Below, in pieces: positions 20,789 through 33,099 of a stretch of DNA of 64,000 bases (positions are counted from its first letter, which is position 1; each line of letters begins with the position of its first letter). The DNA is from Ochlerotatus camptorhynchus (Eukaryota > Arthropoda > Insecta > Diptera > Culicidae), in NCBI RefSeq assembly GCF_037179485.1, contig NW_027040887.1, forward strand, positions 4,665,501-4,729,500, in the 5' to 3' direction. Below the pieces are notes generated by a model. That model saw only the letters and a program-made list of their open reading frames with translations. It was not told the DNA's origin and did no database searches. The translations under genes and the position numbers were made by a program.

Positions 20789-23469
20789 CAGCGTTGCCAG
20801 ATATACCGATTTATCGGTATTTGCACCGATTTTTAAACTTGATACCGATACACAGATAAAGCTCATCAGGATACCGATTTTTTATATTCCATACCGATTT
20901 ATACCGATTTTTAATAATCAAATACTACGCTCACATGTCAGAAAAAAAAAACTAGTGTGAGAGACTTTTATCGTTCGGAAAATGCTTAAAAATAATTCAT
21001 CTAAAAAATGTCTTAAAGAGCATTTATCAAGTCCGTCATGCTTTAAGGGGGAGATGGTTTACAAATGTGTGACAAGCAACCCAAATAACATTAAAAGCTG
21101 AATGGGGACTTGTTCAGGCAAAAATATGCTGCTTCAGCTAAGAAATAGCTTATTCAGCGTTTAATCAACTCGAATTGCTTGTTGGGAATGTATTAGGTAT
21201 AAGAAAAACGTGACAAAAGGTGGAAGGGGGAGGGATTGAATTTCTCTAAAATGACGTGACGTACTTAATGCATGCTCGCTTATGCTTGATACTCTTTCGA
21301 TTATATTTCCATTTCTTTGCCGTATTTGGCTACCCATAAATCAAGAAAAGCCTAATAGCTCAGCTTGATAATTCCTGCGAATCGGGAAAGACTTTTGTCT
21401 TTTATGTACCCAAAAAAGTCCATCAGAATGTTACTTTTTAAAACTTTATTAAGTTTATATCTATCCTTAGAAGTGTCTCAAAACTTTCCCTTGGAATTTT
21501 CTTCCACCTTAGTCCGTTAGTTATTTTCCAATTCCTCCTGGTAAATTATTTCGATTTTCCTCGGGAGTTTCATCTGGCTTCGCTTAAAAGGTTCTTCCGT
21601 CTACTCCCGCTAGTTTTTTTTCAATTTCCCTCGGTATTGTGTTAACTTCCCTAGAAGATGCTACCGATTTTCACCGGAAATTTATTCCGATATTTCCCAG
21701 AAATCTCTTTCTTCCGGAATTAGTATCCCAACTTCTCTTAGAAGTTTCTTTAGACCGTTCCGAAAACCTTCTAGCTTTCGCCGGAAGATGCTTCCGACCT
21801 GGGTCTGGCGAAGTCAAATCGCAGGCAGCTTCAGGCACTATCCAAGACGCATTGCAGCAAGCTTTACTCTGTTCGAACGGTTGTCAAATTGATAAACAAA
21901 GCATATGTGTGCAAGATTGTGAGTGACTCTCTTGAAATATCGATTGGTAGTTGTAGTCTGTTGTAGTTCGTTGTAATTGTCGGTCGCGTTTGACACCGGA
22001 AAACCCCACACCCGACTTTCGATTTTTCTCTCGTTCTGTACAACAACAAAGCGTCGGACATGGTGTGCATTATGGCGCATCATTGTACAAATACAGCACA
22101 CTATGTCCGACGTTATGTTTTATGTACAGATTGAGAGTAAAATCGATTGGAGCGTGTCGAATTTTCCGGTTTTCTACTGTATCAATAATCAGGCTTGCTT
22201 CCACTCACTTGCTATAAAATCATGATTTTCTGAATGCTGAAATCATTAGATGATATAATTATTAAATTATTTATTATTAATTATTAGATACAAGAAAAGG
22301 TTGAAAGGTAAGTGTTTGACATATGAAACCTGTCAAATTTGCTTTCAGATAGTCACAATCAACGATTTTACGACTCGCGAGCGCTCACTTTGAGTGAACG
22401 CTCATGAATTATAAGATCGCTGATTGTAACACTCTGGTAGCGAAATTGACAGTTTTTATGAGTCAAACACTTGCCTTTCAACCTCTTCTTGTATCTAACA
22501 AGTACAAAATATCATTATAACATCTAATGATTTCAAAATTCAGGAAATCATTTTTTTATAGCAAGTGAGTGGAAGCAACCCTGTCAATAATATTTGGTTT
22601 TCATAAAAGTTCCTAAGCAGTTTTACGTTTTACTCAGATTACAATACTCCCTATCTGTTTCTTCCATATGAGCTCTTATAAGAACAGTAAAAAATGGTTC
22701 GATTTTGACAGTTCAAATTGGTTCGAAATCCATTACGAGTCCGCCAGACCCAGCTTCCGACTATCTTCAGAAGTTTCTTTAAGACTACCTCAAGAAGTTT
22801 TTTTCCAGCGTCTCCAGAAAGTATCATCTCCAGAAGATTATTTTGTGTTCGATTTATCCATAAGCTTCTTCCGGAGGTTTTTCCGACTTCTATTGAAAGG
22901 TTTTTCCAAGTTTCTTGTACCTTTCTGGCTTCTCTGGATATGTCACCCAAGTTTTTTCCGAAAACTTCTTTGGTTTTTCCCTAGAAGTTTCTCATTATTT
23001 GTCTAGGAGGTTCCCGGATATTTTTTCGACTTATCTTAGAAGTTTCCTTAAAATTCCTCCAGCAGAGCTTCTTTCTTCTTTTGCTGGAAGTTTTTTTTTC
23101 GGTTTCCTTCAGAAGGTAATTCGAATATTCCCCGGAAATTTCTTTCGACTTTCCTGGAAAGGTCGGTCGTAAATAATGGCATGACTCTAAAACTTAACAA
23201 GCTAAAAAACAGTCCAAGCCACGCCAATACGAAATATCCCTTTGCAAAGTGTATGCATCCTTCACAAGCGTCCACAAGCTTTTTGATGTTTCGTCTTGGA
23301 TTGGTTAGGACTGGATTTTTTAGCCTCGAAAATTTTAAAGTCATACCCTAACTTCTTAGTCCACATATTTAAATTTTCGTCTTCAAAAAAAGTAAAAATA
23401 TAAAATTTATCATACCGATTTTTTTAGACCTTTGATACCGATAAACTTGAAAACAATCTGGCAACGCTG
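20789..23469. mobile_element. hAT-like non-autonomous element, 2.7 kb
   Basis: The ends are CAGCGTTGCCAGAT and its perfect complement ATCTGGCAACGCTG. The flanks are AGTGGAGG (20781-20788) and AGTGGTCA (23470-23477), a decayed 8-bp duplication sharing its first five bases. The subterminal zones are packed with ATACCGATTT repeats. The interior holds degenerate GGAAGTTTCTTCC-type arrays (21440-21830, 22720-23170) and a second MITE. No transposase is present. The related 51815-58605 element has the same plan and an exact duplication, which supports the hAT assignment. Confidence 0.75.
22190..22583. mobile_element. hAT-type MITE nested in the 2.7-kb element
   Basis: The ends are CAGGCTTGCTTCCACTCACT and complement (one mismatch), running about 30 bp with TTGCTATAAAA inside. 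An exact 8-bp target duplication, TCAATAAT, lies at 22182-22189 and 22584-22591. At 394 bp it has no coding capacity. Confidence 0.92.
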
Positions 23470-23477
23470 AGTGGTCA

Positions 23478-26400
23478 ATGGATATTTCATCAGCAAGTAT
23501 ACCCTCAGAAAATGACCAAATCAGTTCCATCCATTAGGTTTTGCACCGTCGGGGTTAACCTCAATCTGATGACAGTTCAGTGGTACTGTTTACGTGGACG
23601 ACGACGACGATTTTTTCTTGGGTGGATTTTCTCGATAATTTTTCGGACTGCAGTGAGATGTAAACCACACTTCTGCAATGTCCATGAGCAACATCCTTTC
23701 TACGCGCTGTTCCTCGACAATTTTCAAGTTGAAATTCGGAAATTTAAGAATATTTTTTTCGAAAAAACGACTAAGTGCTTGCAAACACTGTCAAAAAGGT
23801 TCAGCCGGCTTACTCTGAGTTCATTTATGACGTCACGCTGCAGTACCTAATAGAGTAAAAGTGGATATCGGAAAACACAAAATAACAGTGAAATGAACCA
23901 TAGCAACACATACGTCCCTAGCGTTCATTTTCCGTTCTGGCAAAGCCTGCTCGAGTTCTTTCTTATGAACTACATGGGCGTTCATTCCACTTGAACGCAA
24001 GTTCAGATCTCTTGATCACATTTCGAATTAATCGCGTTCAAATGCATCACTGGCAATTGATAACATGAAATTAGGGCAAGGGTCTTTATGTTAGCACCAT
24101 CTAGATGGTACAAATGGCTCTTTTCGACCAAATGCTGAGTCTGGCTTCTGGCTCCTGCGTCCGGTTGAGAGATTTCAATCTTGCGATTGCACTGTGAAAC
24201 GATTTTATTTTTTATTTGCTTTGACGAATCTTTACGAGCGATTCATCATAAAACCTAATGAGAAGAGATGATCGCTGTCCTGCTGAGATCGCACGAAGCA
24301 GCATGATGTGCCGAGGTATAACGCAATTGTCATCGAAATTTTTAGGCCATCACTTTTGGGCTTATTGTATGCTGCGAAAATATAAATGCCTTTCCATGAA
24401 ATAAATAAACTCTTGTTTTATCTTTCAATAGCTTCCAAAATTAAATAGAAAAAATATATGGCCTATTAAAGCAAAAAACCAATTTTAACACATTCCCCTG
24501 CATTTATCTAACGTCCCACCTCCCCCCGAAGAATTTCCACAACGTCCAGTGTTTAAAACCTCCAAAATCATGATGTGTTGGATTGTACGCAAAAATAACG
24601 GGACGACGATTTTGGCGATTTTAAGGGCTCAATAAATCGGGACTATGTGGAAACTGTTTACCTTCACCCCACCCACCCCTCCTCTCCTACTCTTTCTACT
24701 TCTCCCCACTCCCCCCTCGGCCATCGAAAGGGTTCTACATCCAAATGCACCTTTGTCACATTTCGCTTTAATGTTTTTAATTTTTTTTTTTCGTTTGGAA
24801 AATCCTCCTTCAAACTGCCCGTACCTGCCGGGCAATCTGAGCCGAGTTGGTGCTTTTTGTCCACAGGCCGGTGGAAACTTTTCTCCTCCATTAGACTTGC
24901 TGGCATTAGAGCTACCGAGGATGCGGTGCCGGTTGAAATGTGACTAGCAGCTAGTCACAGCATTTCTCTCGCTTTCCACGCCGGGGATTTGCTTTTGCCT
25001 CTGGCTGCACTGCACTGGCGGCATAAATTGAGTTTTGCTACAGTTTTAGTTTTCAGTGGGTCGGGACCGAGCTGTGGAAGTGTTGGGGAAGGGGATTTAA
25101 CTCATGCACACACATATTAAAACTGCAGTTATTTTTTTTTGTCTCCCCTCTGAGTTTGAATGTCCCCGGTTTCTTTTTGCTTTGTCTGAGGATTGCTCTT
25201 TGTGATTTTAAACTTTGTCAGATTTATGTGTGAGTGTGTGTGTGTATGCAAATGAACTTTTTTGCTTTTAGTTCTGCATGCTTCTTTTTGTTTTAGTTCT
25301 CGCTATGTGTAGGTGCTTTTTCTTATTTTTTTGATTCTGATGTTGCTTTTTCCTATTCACTAGGTTTTTTTTCTGTCTTCATCTTAACCTCTAAACGATA
25401 ATGATTGTACAATTTTGATTTTATTTTCGGATTTTTCACATTTTATTTTCATATAAAAACGTACCTTTTGTTTTGACTTCATTGAATTTTATTCCTACAC
25501 CTAGTTTTAGCTTTGCAACCATTTAAAATTCACTAGCTGGTGGTTCGGTGAACCGAGTAATTATTTTTTACACAGTGTTTTAGACTTTTTCTTCAGTTTT
25601 CTTCTACTTTAGTTCACAATGTAACCCGCATTGTCCGTAGAGATAAGTTTTTTTTTATTTATTAAGTAACTATCTTTGTTTGTTTTGGCTTACAGTTAGA
25701 AGTGTTGTTTTTGGTAGTTTTCTTTCATTTTGCTATGGTTTTTTTTTAGAATACTAAAGCCTTTAGCTATTTTTGACCGGTGCCTAGATTTATGTATGGC
25801 TTTTTACAATCGTTATAAAAAACAGCGAACAACAACTTTTGGGAGTGTATGTCATTCTTGGTGGAGGCTCAGCCTGTGTAGGATGATGGAGAGAATCGGT
25901 TGAGCGGTGCTTTAAAACATTTTCGAGGGGTGAATTCAATTTCGTTAAGATAAAACTTATTTGAGTGGTATAAAAGTCGAATGACTGATAGTCGAGGAAG
26001 TACTACTGTCGTGAAACTTGATTTTGTTGAACAAGTGTGAACTATAAGACGAGTTATAATTTCGATCAACTACGAAAAATTTCTATGACAGAATCTCGGT
26101 GGGCGCTCCCAGAATCTTTGAAAAGTCAAGTATTTTGAAATTACAATGCCGGTTTTAAATGCATAAAGGATGGAAGTTGACTGCAGCTGAAACTCTAATA
26201 TTAAATACATGTTCATGTTCAGTTCATGAAAAAAGTAAAAATTGATGTTAACACTAGACGATGCATTTTTATGACAATTGGCATCAAACAAAAGTTTTAA
26301 ATTTCAGAAATTGCATGTACCTTGGGATAGTGTTCACTCGGCTGTCGACAAAAACAGGCCACTCTCGATGTGTGCCACGCGATCGTCTGTTTTCTCGGCA

Positions 26401-26861
26401 GAAACCATTGTGTGGTCCTCCTCATTGTTCTTCATCAGCAGTTCTTTCAGTCGATGCGTCGTCGACTTTGGAAAGCAACCGTTTCGTGATGAATGTGTGA
26501 GTGCTGACCACGTGTTGCGCCCATTGCTACAATGGAAGTGCTCTGACCCTCGTTGGCGAATCTGCAATACAAGTAAACCACTGGAAGCGGCTCCCGTTCT
26601 GATGGAAGAGGCTTTTTGGATAGCGGAAGATAAAGTGTTTATTGTGTTGTACCTTTTGACTATAGTTTTAAGATGTATTGTATAATGACCAAGAATCCTC
26701 GGCTCTGTAAAGTTAATTCGGTTGAGCCTTATCAAATAAATTAATGAACAAAAAAAGATGTACCTTGAGATACTTTTCAGATTAATTAAGTTCAAAGTTT
26801 AAACCACTTTGCAATACTCCTGCCGGTCTTTTTTCGAGGCAGTGAACATTTAGTATACGGT
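23478..26861. other. Long unassigned region
   Basis: It includes pyrimidine-rich tracts (24655-24720, and long T runs at 25120-25760) and no recognisable protein. A plus-strand frame at 26278-26685 (135 codons) has near-coding base composition, but it faces an equally long minus-strand frame at 26334-26795 and neither has a family motif. It may be intronic or UTR sequence of host genes. I would not annotate a gene here. Confidence 0.35.
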
Positions 26862-27014
26862 CTTTTTCTTCTTCGCCTTTCAAGCTCAATGCTTATCGCA
26901 TTTTAGATTATTGCGTGCTCTCAACTTAGTGTTCTAGATGTACTTCCACAGTTATTAATTGAGAACTTTCGATGCCTGTACCATTTTTGAATTAGTATAA
27001 GCGTATGGCAAGTA

Positions 27015-28023
27015 CCGTATGCGTGATAACGTTTGCACCATTGTACAAATAAGGTTCCCGTTTCACCTGTGCATACAATGCCTTGGTTTTCTTTACATGC
27101 AGGTTACGTGCTCATACCGTAGTAGGCTGTGTATAAAAGAAAATGATTTACTTAGTTTGACAGTTGCACCATGACGAAGTGGCAGCGTATTCGTGATTTG
27201 TCCCACGCGCAAATGTCGCAAAAAGACATTTCAATCGCCGTGGGAGTGTCCCGGTGGACCGTCAAAAGGGTTTTAGACCGAGAAAAGAAAGGACAACTAT
27301 CCGCGAAGGTGGCCACAGGTCGGCCGAGGTGACCTCGGGTTCCGAGGGTTATCGCTGCTATCAAAAGGAAGATTCGGGTGAATCCAGTGCGTTCAATAAG
27401 GAAAATGGCAAAGGAACACGGGATCAGTGATTTTACGGCACGGAAGATCGTAAAGGAAGATTGCGGAACGAAGTCGAGGGCACGGAAAAAAACTCACATG
27501 ATTACCAACCGCATCCGGGAGCTGCGAGTCGAACGATGTAAGAAAATCTTGAATTTCCTTAAGCGAAAAAATCCGACGAGAGCATGTTTACCGTCGATCC
27601 CGTATCAAATTCCAAAAACGACCGGTATATTAGTTCTCTTCCGGTAAAAGACGTGGCCGACGAGCACAAGAACGTGTATCTGACTAAGCATCCTGCTAGC
27701 GTTATGGTGTTTGGATTGGTGGCTTCCGATGGCAAAAAGTGGACCCGGTGTTCATTCCAGAAGGCGGACAAGATCAACACGGAGGTCTACATCGGGATTT
27801 TAAGTAAGTATGTTCTTCCGTGGATCAAAGAACAGTGCGGTTCAACGCCAAAGGTTGTATTTCAACAAGATGGGCCTCCGTGCCACACCTCGAACCGCAC
27901 TCAGAAGTGGTTGCAGGAACATCTTCCGTTCTGGGCGAAGGATATGTGGCCGCCATCCAGCCCCGATCTTAATCCACTTAATTTTGACATTGCTCAATGG
28001 TGCGAACATTATCACGCATACGG
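27015..28023 (+). mobile_element. Tc1/mariner-superfamily element inserted in the SINE
   Basis: The terminal inverted repeats begin CCGTATGCGTGATAA and match at 27 of 29 positions between the ends. TA is duplicated at 27013-27014 and 28024-28025. The element contains a broken transposase that runs directly into the right inverted repeat, so the 3' part of the gene is deleted. Confidence 0.93.
27171..28000 (+). pseudogene. Tc1/mariner-family transposase, broken
   Basis: The start codon at 27171 opens an HTH-containing N-terminus (SQKDISIAVGVSRWTVKRVL). A TGA interrupts it at 27330-27332, and the same frame resumes as RSIRKMAKEHGISDFTARKI. A deletion with frame change near 27580 leads to SDESMFTVD (first aspartate region), then VVFQQDGPPCHT (second aspartate) and PPSSPDLNPLNFDI. 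In relatives the last motif reads PLDF, so the third acidic residue is N here. The C-terminus is missing. At least one stop, one frame change and one altered catalytic position mean no activity. Confidence 0.88.
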
Positions 28024-28155
28024 TAAAATCATACTCTATGCCTAGGGAAGTCGAGAAATTTTCCAACCCGAAAATTCCTAGACTGAACTGGCAATCAAAC
28101 CCAGCCACCTCCAGCATCTTGCTTTGTAGCTGCGCCTTTACCGACTGAGCTAAGG

Positions 28156-28799
28156 TATTCTGGTAGTCATCAGGAACGAAATTCGATCGAACTTTAAATC
28201 CTTGATCGAATCAGTTCCGTCTACTCCGGCACCATTTCGTCGTACTCCGTTGCCACCAGTTTCCAGGACCAAAAGACGTCGTATCAACGACGATGATGAT
28301 GGCATTGTTTAAACCAGTGCTGATAACAATCATTCCTTCTACACTCAACTTAGCTGAAAATGAAGACAACCTTAATAGATAGACTAACCACCTGCATGAA
28401 TTTGAATTCTGACATAAACACATTCTTTTGATCAAGGCAACTTCTGAGTATCAAAGTCAACATTGATTTTCGTTCATTCGTGGCTGGATGTTTATTATCG
28501 CCTGTGTTGTTGTCAATATCAATATTCATCTTCATCTTGGTGGGGATGATTTCGAGGATCAAATGCAAAATGATTATTTTCATATTACACAAATTTAGCA
28601 CTGTGGAACGTGTTATGTTGGTTTTAATACACAGATGTATTGAAAATTAATGCCTCATGCTGAATTGATGATAATGTCGAGGTTTAAGGCTCTTGAGTCG
28701 ACAATATTAAAAATAATCATTTTGCCCAAAATGAATTTGATTATTGATGATCGCTTCTGATTTTGCCAATTTTGGATTGGAAAATTAAGCAGTGGTGAA
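28156..28799. other. Unassigned stretch
   Basis: Nothing recognisable; short frames at 28211-28435 and 28350-28601 lack motifs. Confidence 0.35.
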
Positions 28800-29456
28800 C
28801 AGTGTTGGCAAAATCAAAAATCGATTGATATTTTTCGCAATATCACGAGTGATATTGGAACAAAATATCATGCTTGATATTGATTTTACAAGCTCCTTTG
28901 ATATTGCGAGACTATTCACAACGTGCAAAAATCAAGCTGAGAGTTGACTCGACACAAAAATGATTCCATTGGCTTTGACGGCAACTTTGTTGCTCTTTAT
29001 TCCTATGGTAAAATCCATAAGCAAACGTCAGACTGTGCGTGAAACATGGCGGACTTCGTACTATCCTTTCACTCCATCTAAAAATCCCATAAGAAACTGT
29101 CAATCTTTTCTAGAAGAGACAATTTTTCGACGGTGCACATCGTTTTCTTAGAAAGAGAATGCATAGTTTGCTATCTCTTTTTAATCTTCACCAATGGCAG
29201 ACGTGAAGGGACAGCTGCAAGCCGTTATGGAAGTTTCGATTGCATTCGGGTGTAAAGGAAAAATCATTAAACTTAATCTCACCACAGTTTGGTGAGATTT
29301 GCAGTTGGTGAGTTTTGTTAGCTTGATATTCCGAGCTGCGATATCACAGCTTGCAAAATATACCGCAGTAGTTTGCTTGTTGTTTTTTGTCTACGAAAAT
29401 CAAGCGTGATCTTAGGCGTTGGTGAGATTTGATTTTTTGATATTTTCCCAACACTG
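28800..29456. mobile_element. hAT-type MITE, 657 bp
   Basis: The ends are CAGTGTTGGCAAAAT and, from the other side, CAGTGTTGGGAAAAT. An exact 8-bp target duplication, GTGGTGAA, lies at 28792-28799 and 29457-29464. TGATATT/AATATCA motifs cluster inside both ends. No transposase fragment was recognised. Confidence 0.92.
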
Positions 29457-29464
29457 GTGGTGAA

Positions 29465-30166
29465 TATCAACAAACGCGTATTCGTTTATGTATAATGAGC
29501 TCATTTGTTCGTTTCGCTCGTACTTCACAGCGAAGATATTCAAAACGAACGCAATTCATCTATACTGGATTGAAGCACTTCTCCTTACGGTTGATGGTAA
29601 ATGATCAAAACAGACACTGGTTTCAATATTAAGAAAATAAGACATTCTTAAAAATTATTGAAAATAAAAAGTAACCTCGAAGCTGCTTGACAAAATAATG
29701 GTGTATACTTAAACACCCTAAATCCCCGCCCTCCTCTCCAGGCCTAGATAATTCTGGAGGGGGCCTGGCTCCCTTAGCACTCTCGTTAGCTACGCCAATG
29801 CGCATCGCCCGTCCAAAGCTTTGCCGATGCCAATGCCGATTGGTACAAGTACGGTGGGCAAAATTGTGTGGTAGCAAAGACAACTTTGCCAGAATCCAAA
29901 CGACAGATACAGTGGCGCTGCGCTTGAGTGAAGGTGGAAGCAACGCATAGAAAAATGAGCAAATACACTAACCTTTCTTCTGAGGATGTAATCTTTGCTA
30001 TCAAATTCGTTCGAAGCATTTACCTTTGAGCGGCAGATGACGCGATTGTACCTGTCTCATAGCGTTCGTATGAGAAAATGGAAGAGTTGCCAGTCTTCTT
30101 GATTTGTTGTCTTCGGTGGTAGCCTCTCGACCTTCCGAACAAGATTCTGACAAATGTTGGTTATAC
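29465..30166. other. Unassigned stretch
   Basis: Minus-strand frames at 29629-29943 and 29786-30019 have no family features. No repeats were found. Confidence 0.35.
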
Positions 30167-30311
30167 TAAAGAGCCTGAATTTATAAAGAGACGACATGTC
30201 AAAATTGGAACAATCGATTGTCTGTCAAAATCATAGGAAAAGTCATTCCAAACGAGCAGAAGACCTGTCAAATGGATAAGATGTCACCTCTTTATAAATT
30301 CAGGCTCTTTA
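30167..30311. mobile_element. Short MITE, 145 bp
   Basis: Inverted ends of about 25 bp begin TAAAGAGCCTGAATTTATAA. An exact 8-bp duplication, GGTTATAC, lies at 30159-30166 and 30312-30319. The 8-bp duplication suggests a hAT-related transposase in trans. Confidence 0.88.
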
Positions 30312-30682
30312 GGTTATACCTGTCAGGTATTTTGCCGGAGATTGCTGAAAACAAGATTATCGAAATAGCGCAGATGAAGTTAGCTTGACGTAGGACCGCT
30401 TGTGGACGGAACAAATGTGAAGAGCATTTAGTTCTTTTAATTGATCGATCATCTAGTATCTTAACTCTTTCCGTTTTTGAATTGTAGGCGTACCAAATTT
30501 GTAGTAGTTTTTTCAAAGAGAAAGTTGATGAAAAGAATCGATCAAAATCACTTGCACTCCTGCTTCTAATTTTCGTTACAAGCTTAGAATTCTGGAGAGC
30601 ATTTTGTGCGGTCGTTTGGGGGTGTGGTTCTGAATATAGACAAACAGGCACAGATAAATTCTATTCCAACTCTTTACTTGTT

Positions 30683-30698
30683 GGCCCTGAAAAGCGCC
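30683..30698 (-). terminator. Histone mRNA 3' stem-loop
   Basis: On the minus strand it reads GGCGCTTTTCAGGGCC, matching the conserved GGYYCTTTTCAGRRCC stem-loop apart from one stem pair. It lies 27 bases past the H4 stop, the usual distance for replication-dependent histone genes. Confidence 0.9.
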
Positions 30699-30724
30699 GT
30701 TTTGTTGCCAAAGTTGGTGATGAT

Positions 30725-30972
30725 TTAACCTCCGAAACCGTCAGAGTGCGTCAAAGCGTAGATGACATCCATAACTGCTTACGCTTGGCGTGTTCAGTGT
30801 AGGTGACAGCATCACGGATCTCATTTTCCAGGAACACCTTCAGCACACCTCGTAGATCAGACTGGAGATACGTTTGACACCACCACGGCGAACCAGACGA
30901 CGGATGACGGTTGCGATGACGCTTGGCGCCTTCTTTACCAAGACCTTTTCCTCCTTTGCCACGAGCAGTCAT
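30725..30972 (-). pseudogene. Histone H4 pseudogene
   Basis: From the ATG at 30972 the translation begins MTARGKGGKGLGKEGAKRHR, the H4 N-terminus. A deletion and frame shift remove most of the KVLRDNIQ...RRLARR region, then GVLKVFLENEIRDAVTYTEH resumes. The C-terminal part (MDV-YAL, then GRTLYGFGG and TAA at 30725-30727) survives only with small deletions that break the frame. Replication-dependent histone architecture is shown by the absence of introns and the stem-loop just downstream. The leader at 30973-31070 has no obvious TATA. Confidence 0.92.
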
Positions 30973-31544
30973 TGTTACTTGTTAAGTAGAAGAGTGGACT
31001 ACCTAACCTGCCTCCACATTCCTACTGTTGCTATCGCTGCTTCTGATGCCTGCTTCCAAGCGAAAATGAGTTAAGGCTGTTTCAAATATTTTCAGGTTAA
31101 AGCAAAATGATGTGGTTGCTATGACGACTGGGTTTGGGAAGAAAGTTTATTTCATGAAAACAGTGATAAAATTATCATTTGACATTACCACTTCTACAAT
31201 AGTTTCATGTTGAAAATCATCAGTCGGAAGCATTGATGCGTAGAAATATTTTTGATCGACTGGTGATAAAATTATTTAAATTGGTCCAGGGGCAGCTGAG
31301 CTATTAATGTTCAAAATCTTTCATAATTTTGTTACATGTTCCATTTTCGGTTTTTACAAAGTGTTCCCCCATATAGAAAACACAGACGTAGTCCTACGTC
31401 AAAACCGCTCACTTGAAGGTGGTTAAACTTGTTCCATGTGGTAAGGATGTTAGATCCCTAACCTTTGTGCCGTACACAATTGGGATGTCTTCAGAGATGA
31501 ACTAGCCTTCGTCTAAAAATCTCTTAAATAATGAATTAAAAAAA

Positions 31545-32866
31545 AAATTGGGATGTATCCGAACTTGAAGCCAGCTGCTTTGTCTACTGAATCGTGGCCA
31601 TGTGGAATACGCTTCCGTGAATTTGAAGATGTTGGTGCCAACAAGCAGTTTTTTGTCTGGAAACCAGCGTCAACAACAATCGATATCGCTGCCGGGAACG
31701 AGACGCGACTGCGGTTCCAAACTCCAAAAGGTAATTTCTGAAACCGTAAATACTCTTACCGACCGCTCTGTGCTTACGTCGTCTCCAACTCAAATTCCAC
31801 TTACATCTAATCATAAAACAGTGCCTACCGCGATCAACATATGCTTACAAGACGCATCGTGGATAGTACTCTGGAAGCCCCCGATTTATCTGCCTCAGTC
31901 GCGCCCAGCCAGCGCTCAGCATGGTCGTCTCGGCCCTGAGTATAGATGTAGGTCGGGGGTCTTCCAACCAGCTATTACTGGCAAGTATATTGACGATTCA
32001 GCCTCTCCTTTGACTAATACCGCTCATGTCCATGCATCCATCCTACCAACCGACTTTTTCTTGGCTCCAGCATCGAATGATTACGACGTGATTATGCTAA
32101 CGGAAACATGGCTCCGCAGCAGTTCCGAATTGGCTCCGAATTACAACATTTACCACTGTGATCGCAGTCACGCTACCAGCCATTTTCAACGAGGCGGAGG
32201 AGTTCTAATTGCAGTGAAATCCTCTTTACAAAGTTTTCCCGTTCGACTTGATGGATACGGGTCACTTGAGCAGGTTGCTGTGAAGGTGTCGCTTGTAGAG
32301 CAATCAGTCTTCGTGTGCGGTATCTATCTGATACCTAATAGCGAACCCGAACGCTACATTCGGCATTCCGAAGCTGCCTTACAGATTTTGAATTCCGCTG
32401 CTGTATGTGTGATACTGTTGTGGTTGTTGGCGACTATAACCTTCCCCACTTGTCATGGTATTTCGACGAAGATATCAGGGGTTACTTGCACACCAATGCT
32501 TCCTCTGAGCAAGAGCTTGCGTTTACTGAGAGCTTGGTGGCCAGCGGACTTCAACAAATCTGTGACATCCGTAACGTCAACGGAATATTGCTAGACTTGG
32601 CCTTCGTGAACAACGGTAGCAGCGTGGGACTGATTGAAGCACCTTCAACCATCTTAAAACCTGATCGCCATCATAATCCGTTCGTCGTACGATTAGACAT
32701 ACGTCGATTTGATGATCACCGTTCATCAACAGCCACCGAACGGGACTTTGATTTCAACCGTTGAGCTTACAAAGCTGTTTGTGTCGAATTAAGCTCCAAA
32801 AACTGGGAACATCTGTTCAACGGAGCCAATGATAATCTAGTGGTCACAGATTTTTACAACGGGATG
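31545..32866 (+). pseudogene. CR1-like LINE fragment (ORF1 end, ORF2 endonuclease)
   Basis: It begins in ORF1 with WPCGIRFREFEDVGANKQFF. It then crosses one copy of a motif also repeated in the 54-kb element (RPGPEYRC-SGVFQPAITGKY) and enters an endonuclease: VIMLTETWL carries the catalytic E and VVVVGDYNLPHLSW the GD-N motif, with HHNPF the final H. The frame changes near 32405 and stops at 32762. The remainder reads VCVELSSKNWEHLFNG. Reverse transcriptase is absent. It is the same family as the element at 53-58 kb, 5' and 3' truncated. Confidence 0.88.
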
Positions 32867-33099
32867 GATACCCCTCACCATCCCTCTCCAACGAGGGAGT
32901 TTGGTAAAGAGAGATGATCAAACCGATTTGTACTTTCATAAAAGTTATCCTTGCTCGGATTCTACTTTCTATATACAATTTTCACACTGCCGTACTCTAA
33001 CGGAACTATCAACTCTATACTTTCATCCATCTCCTCATCTATCGTATAAAAATTATCACTCTAGTCTGTTATTTGAAATTAGCATCTTCAACTACCTGA
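32867..33099. other. Unassigned stretch
   Basis: Short AT-rich sequence with no recognised feature. Confidence 0.3.

Larger units (their letters stand above)
26862..28155 (-). mobile_element. Feilai-type SINE split by a mariner-like insertion
   Basis: Read on the minus strand, the head and centre lie at 28024-28155 (CTTAGCTCAGTCGGTAAAGG through GGCATAGAGTATGATTTTA). The rest lies at 26862-27014 (CTTGCCATAC... through ACTAAGTTGAGAGCACGCAA, then a GAAGAAGAA-like tail). The two halves join at the same point of the intact SINEs at 18219 and 19354 once the 1009-bp insertion is removed. Confidence 0.88.
30440..31400 (-). repeat. Histone-linked dispersed unit, copy B
   Basis: Read on the minus strand it starts at the near-palindrome (GACGTAGGACTACGTC, 31385-31400). 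It runs through the module shared with copies A and C, then an H4 pseudogene with 5' leader and 3' stem-loop. It ends in the segment shared with 430-560 (TATTCAGAACCACAC, AAAATGCTCTCCAGA). It is the only copy in which the histone gene has kept its original order. Confidence 0.65.

Noticed and set aside
24650..24730. Pyrimidine-rich tract and acceptor-like site as an exon boundary
   Set aside because: No open frame with recognisable homology follows TTTTTGTCCACAG at 24851-24867, so an exon call is not supportable.
26278..26795. Two long opposite-strand frames as a possible host gene
   Set aside because: No family motif, no splice sites I could defend, and neither strand is clearly preferred.
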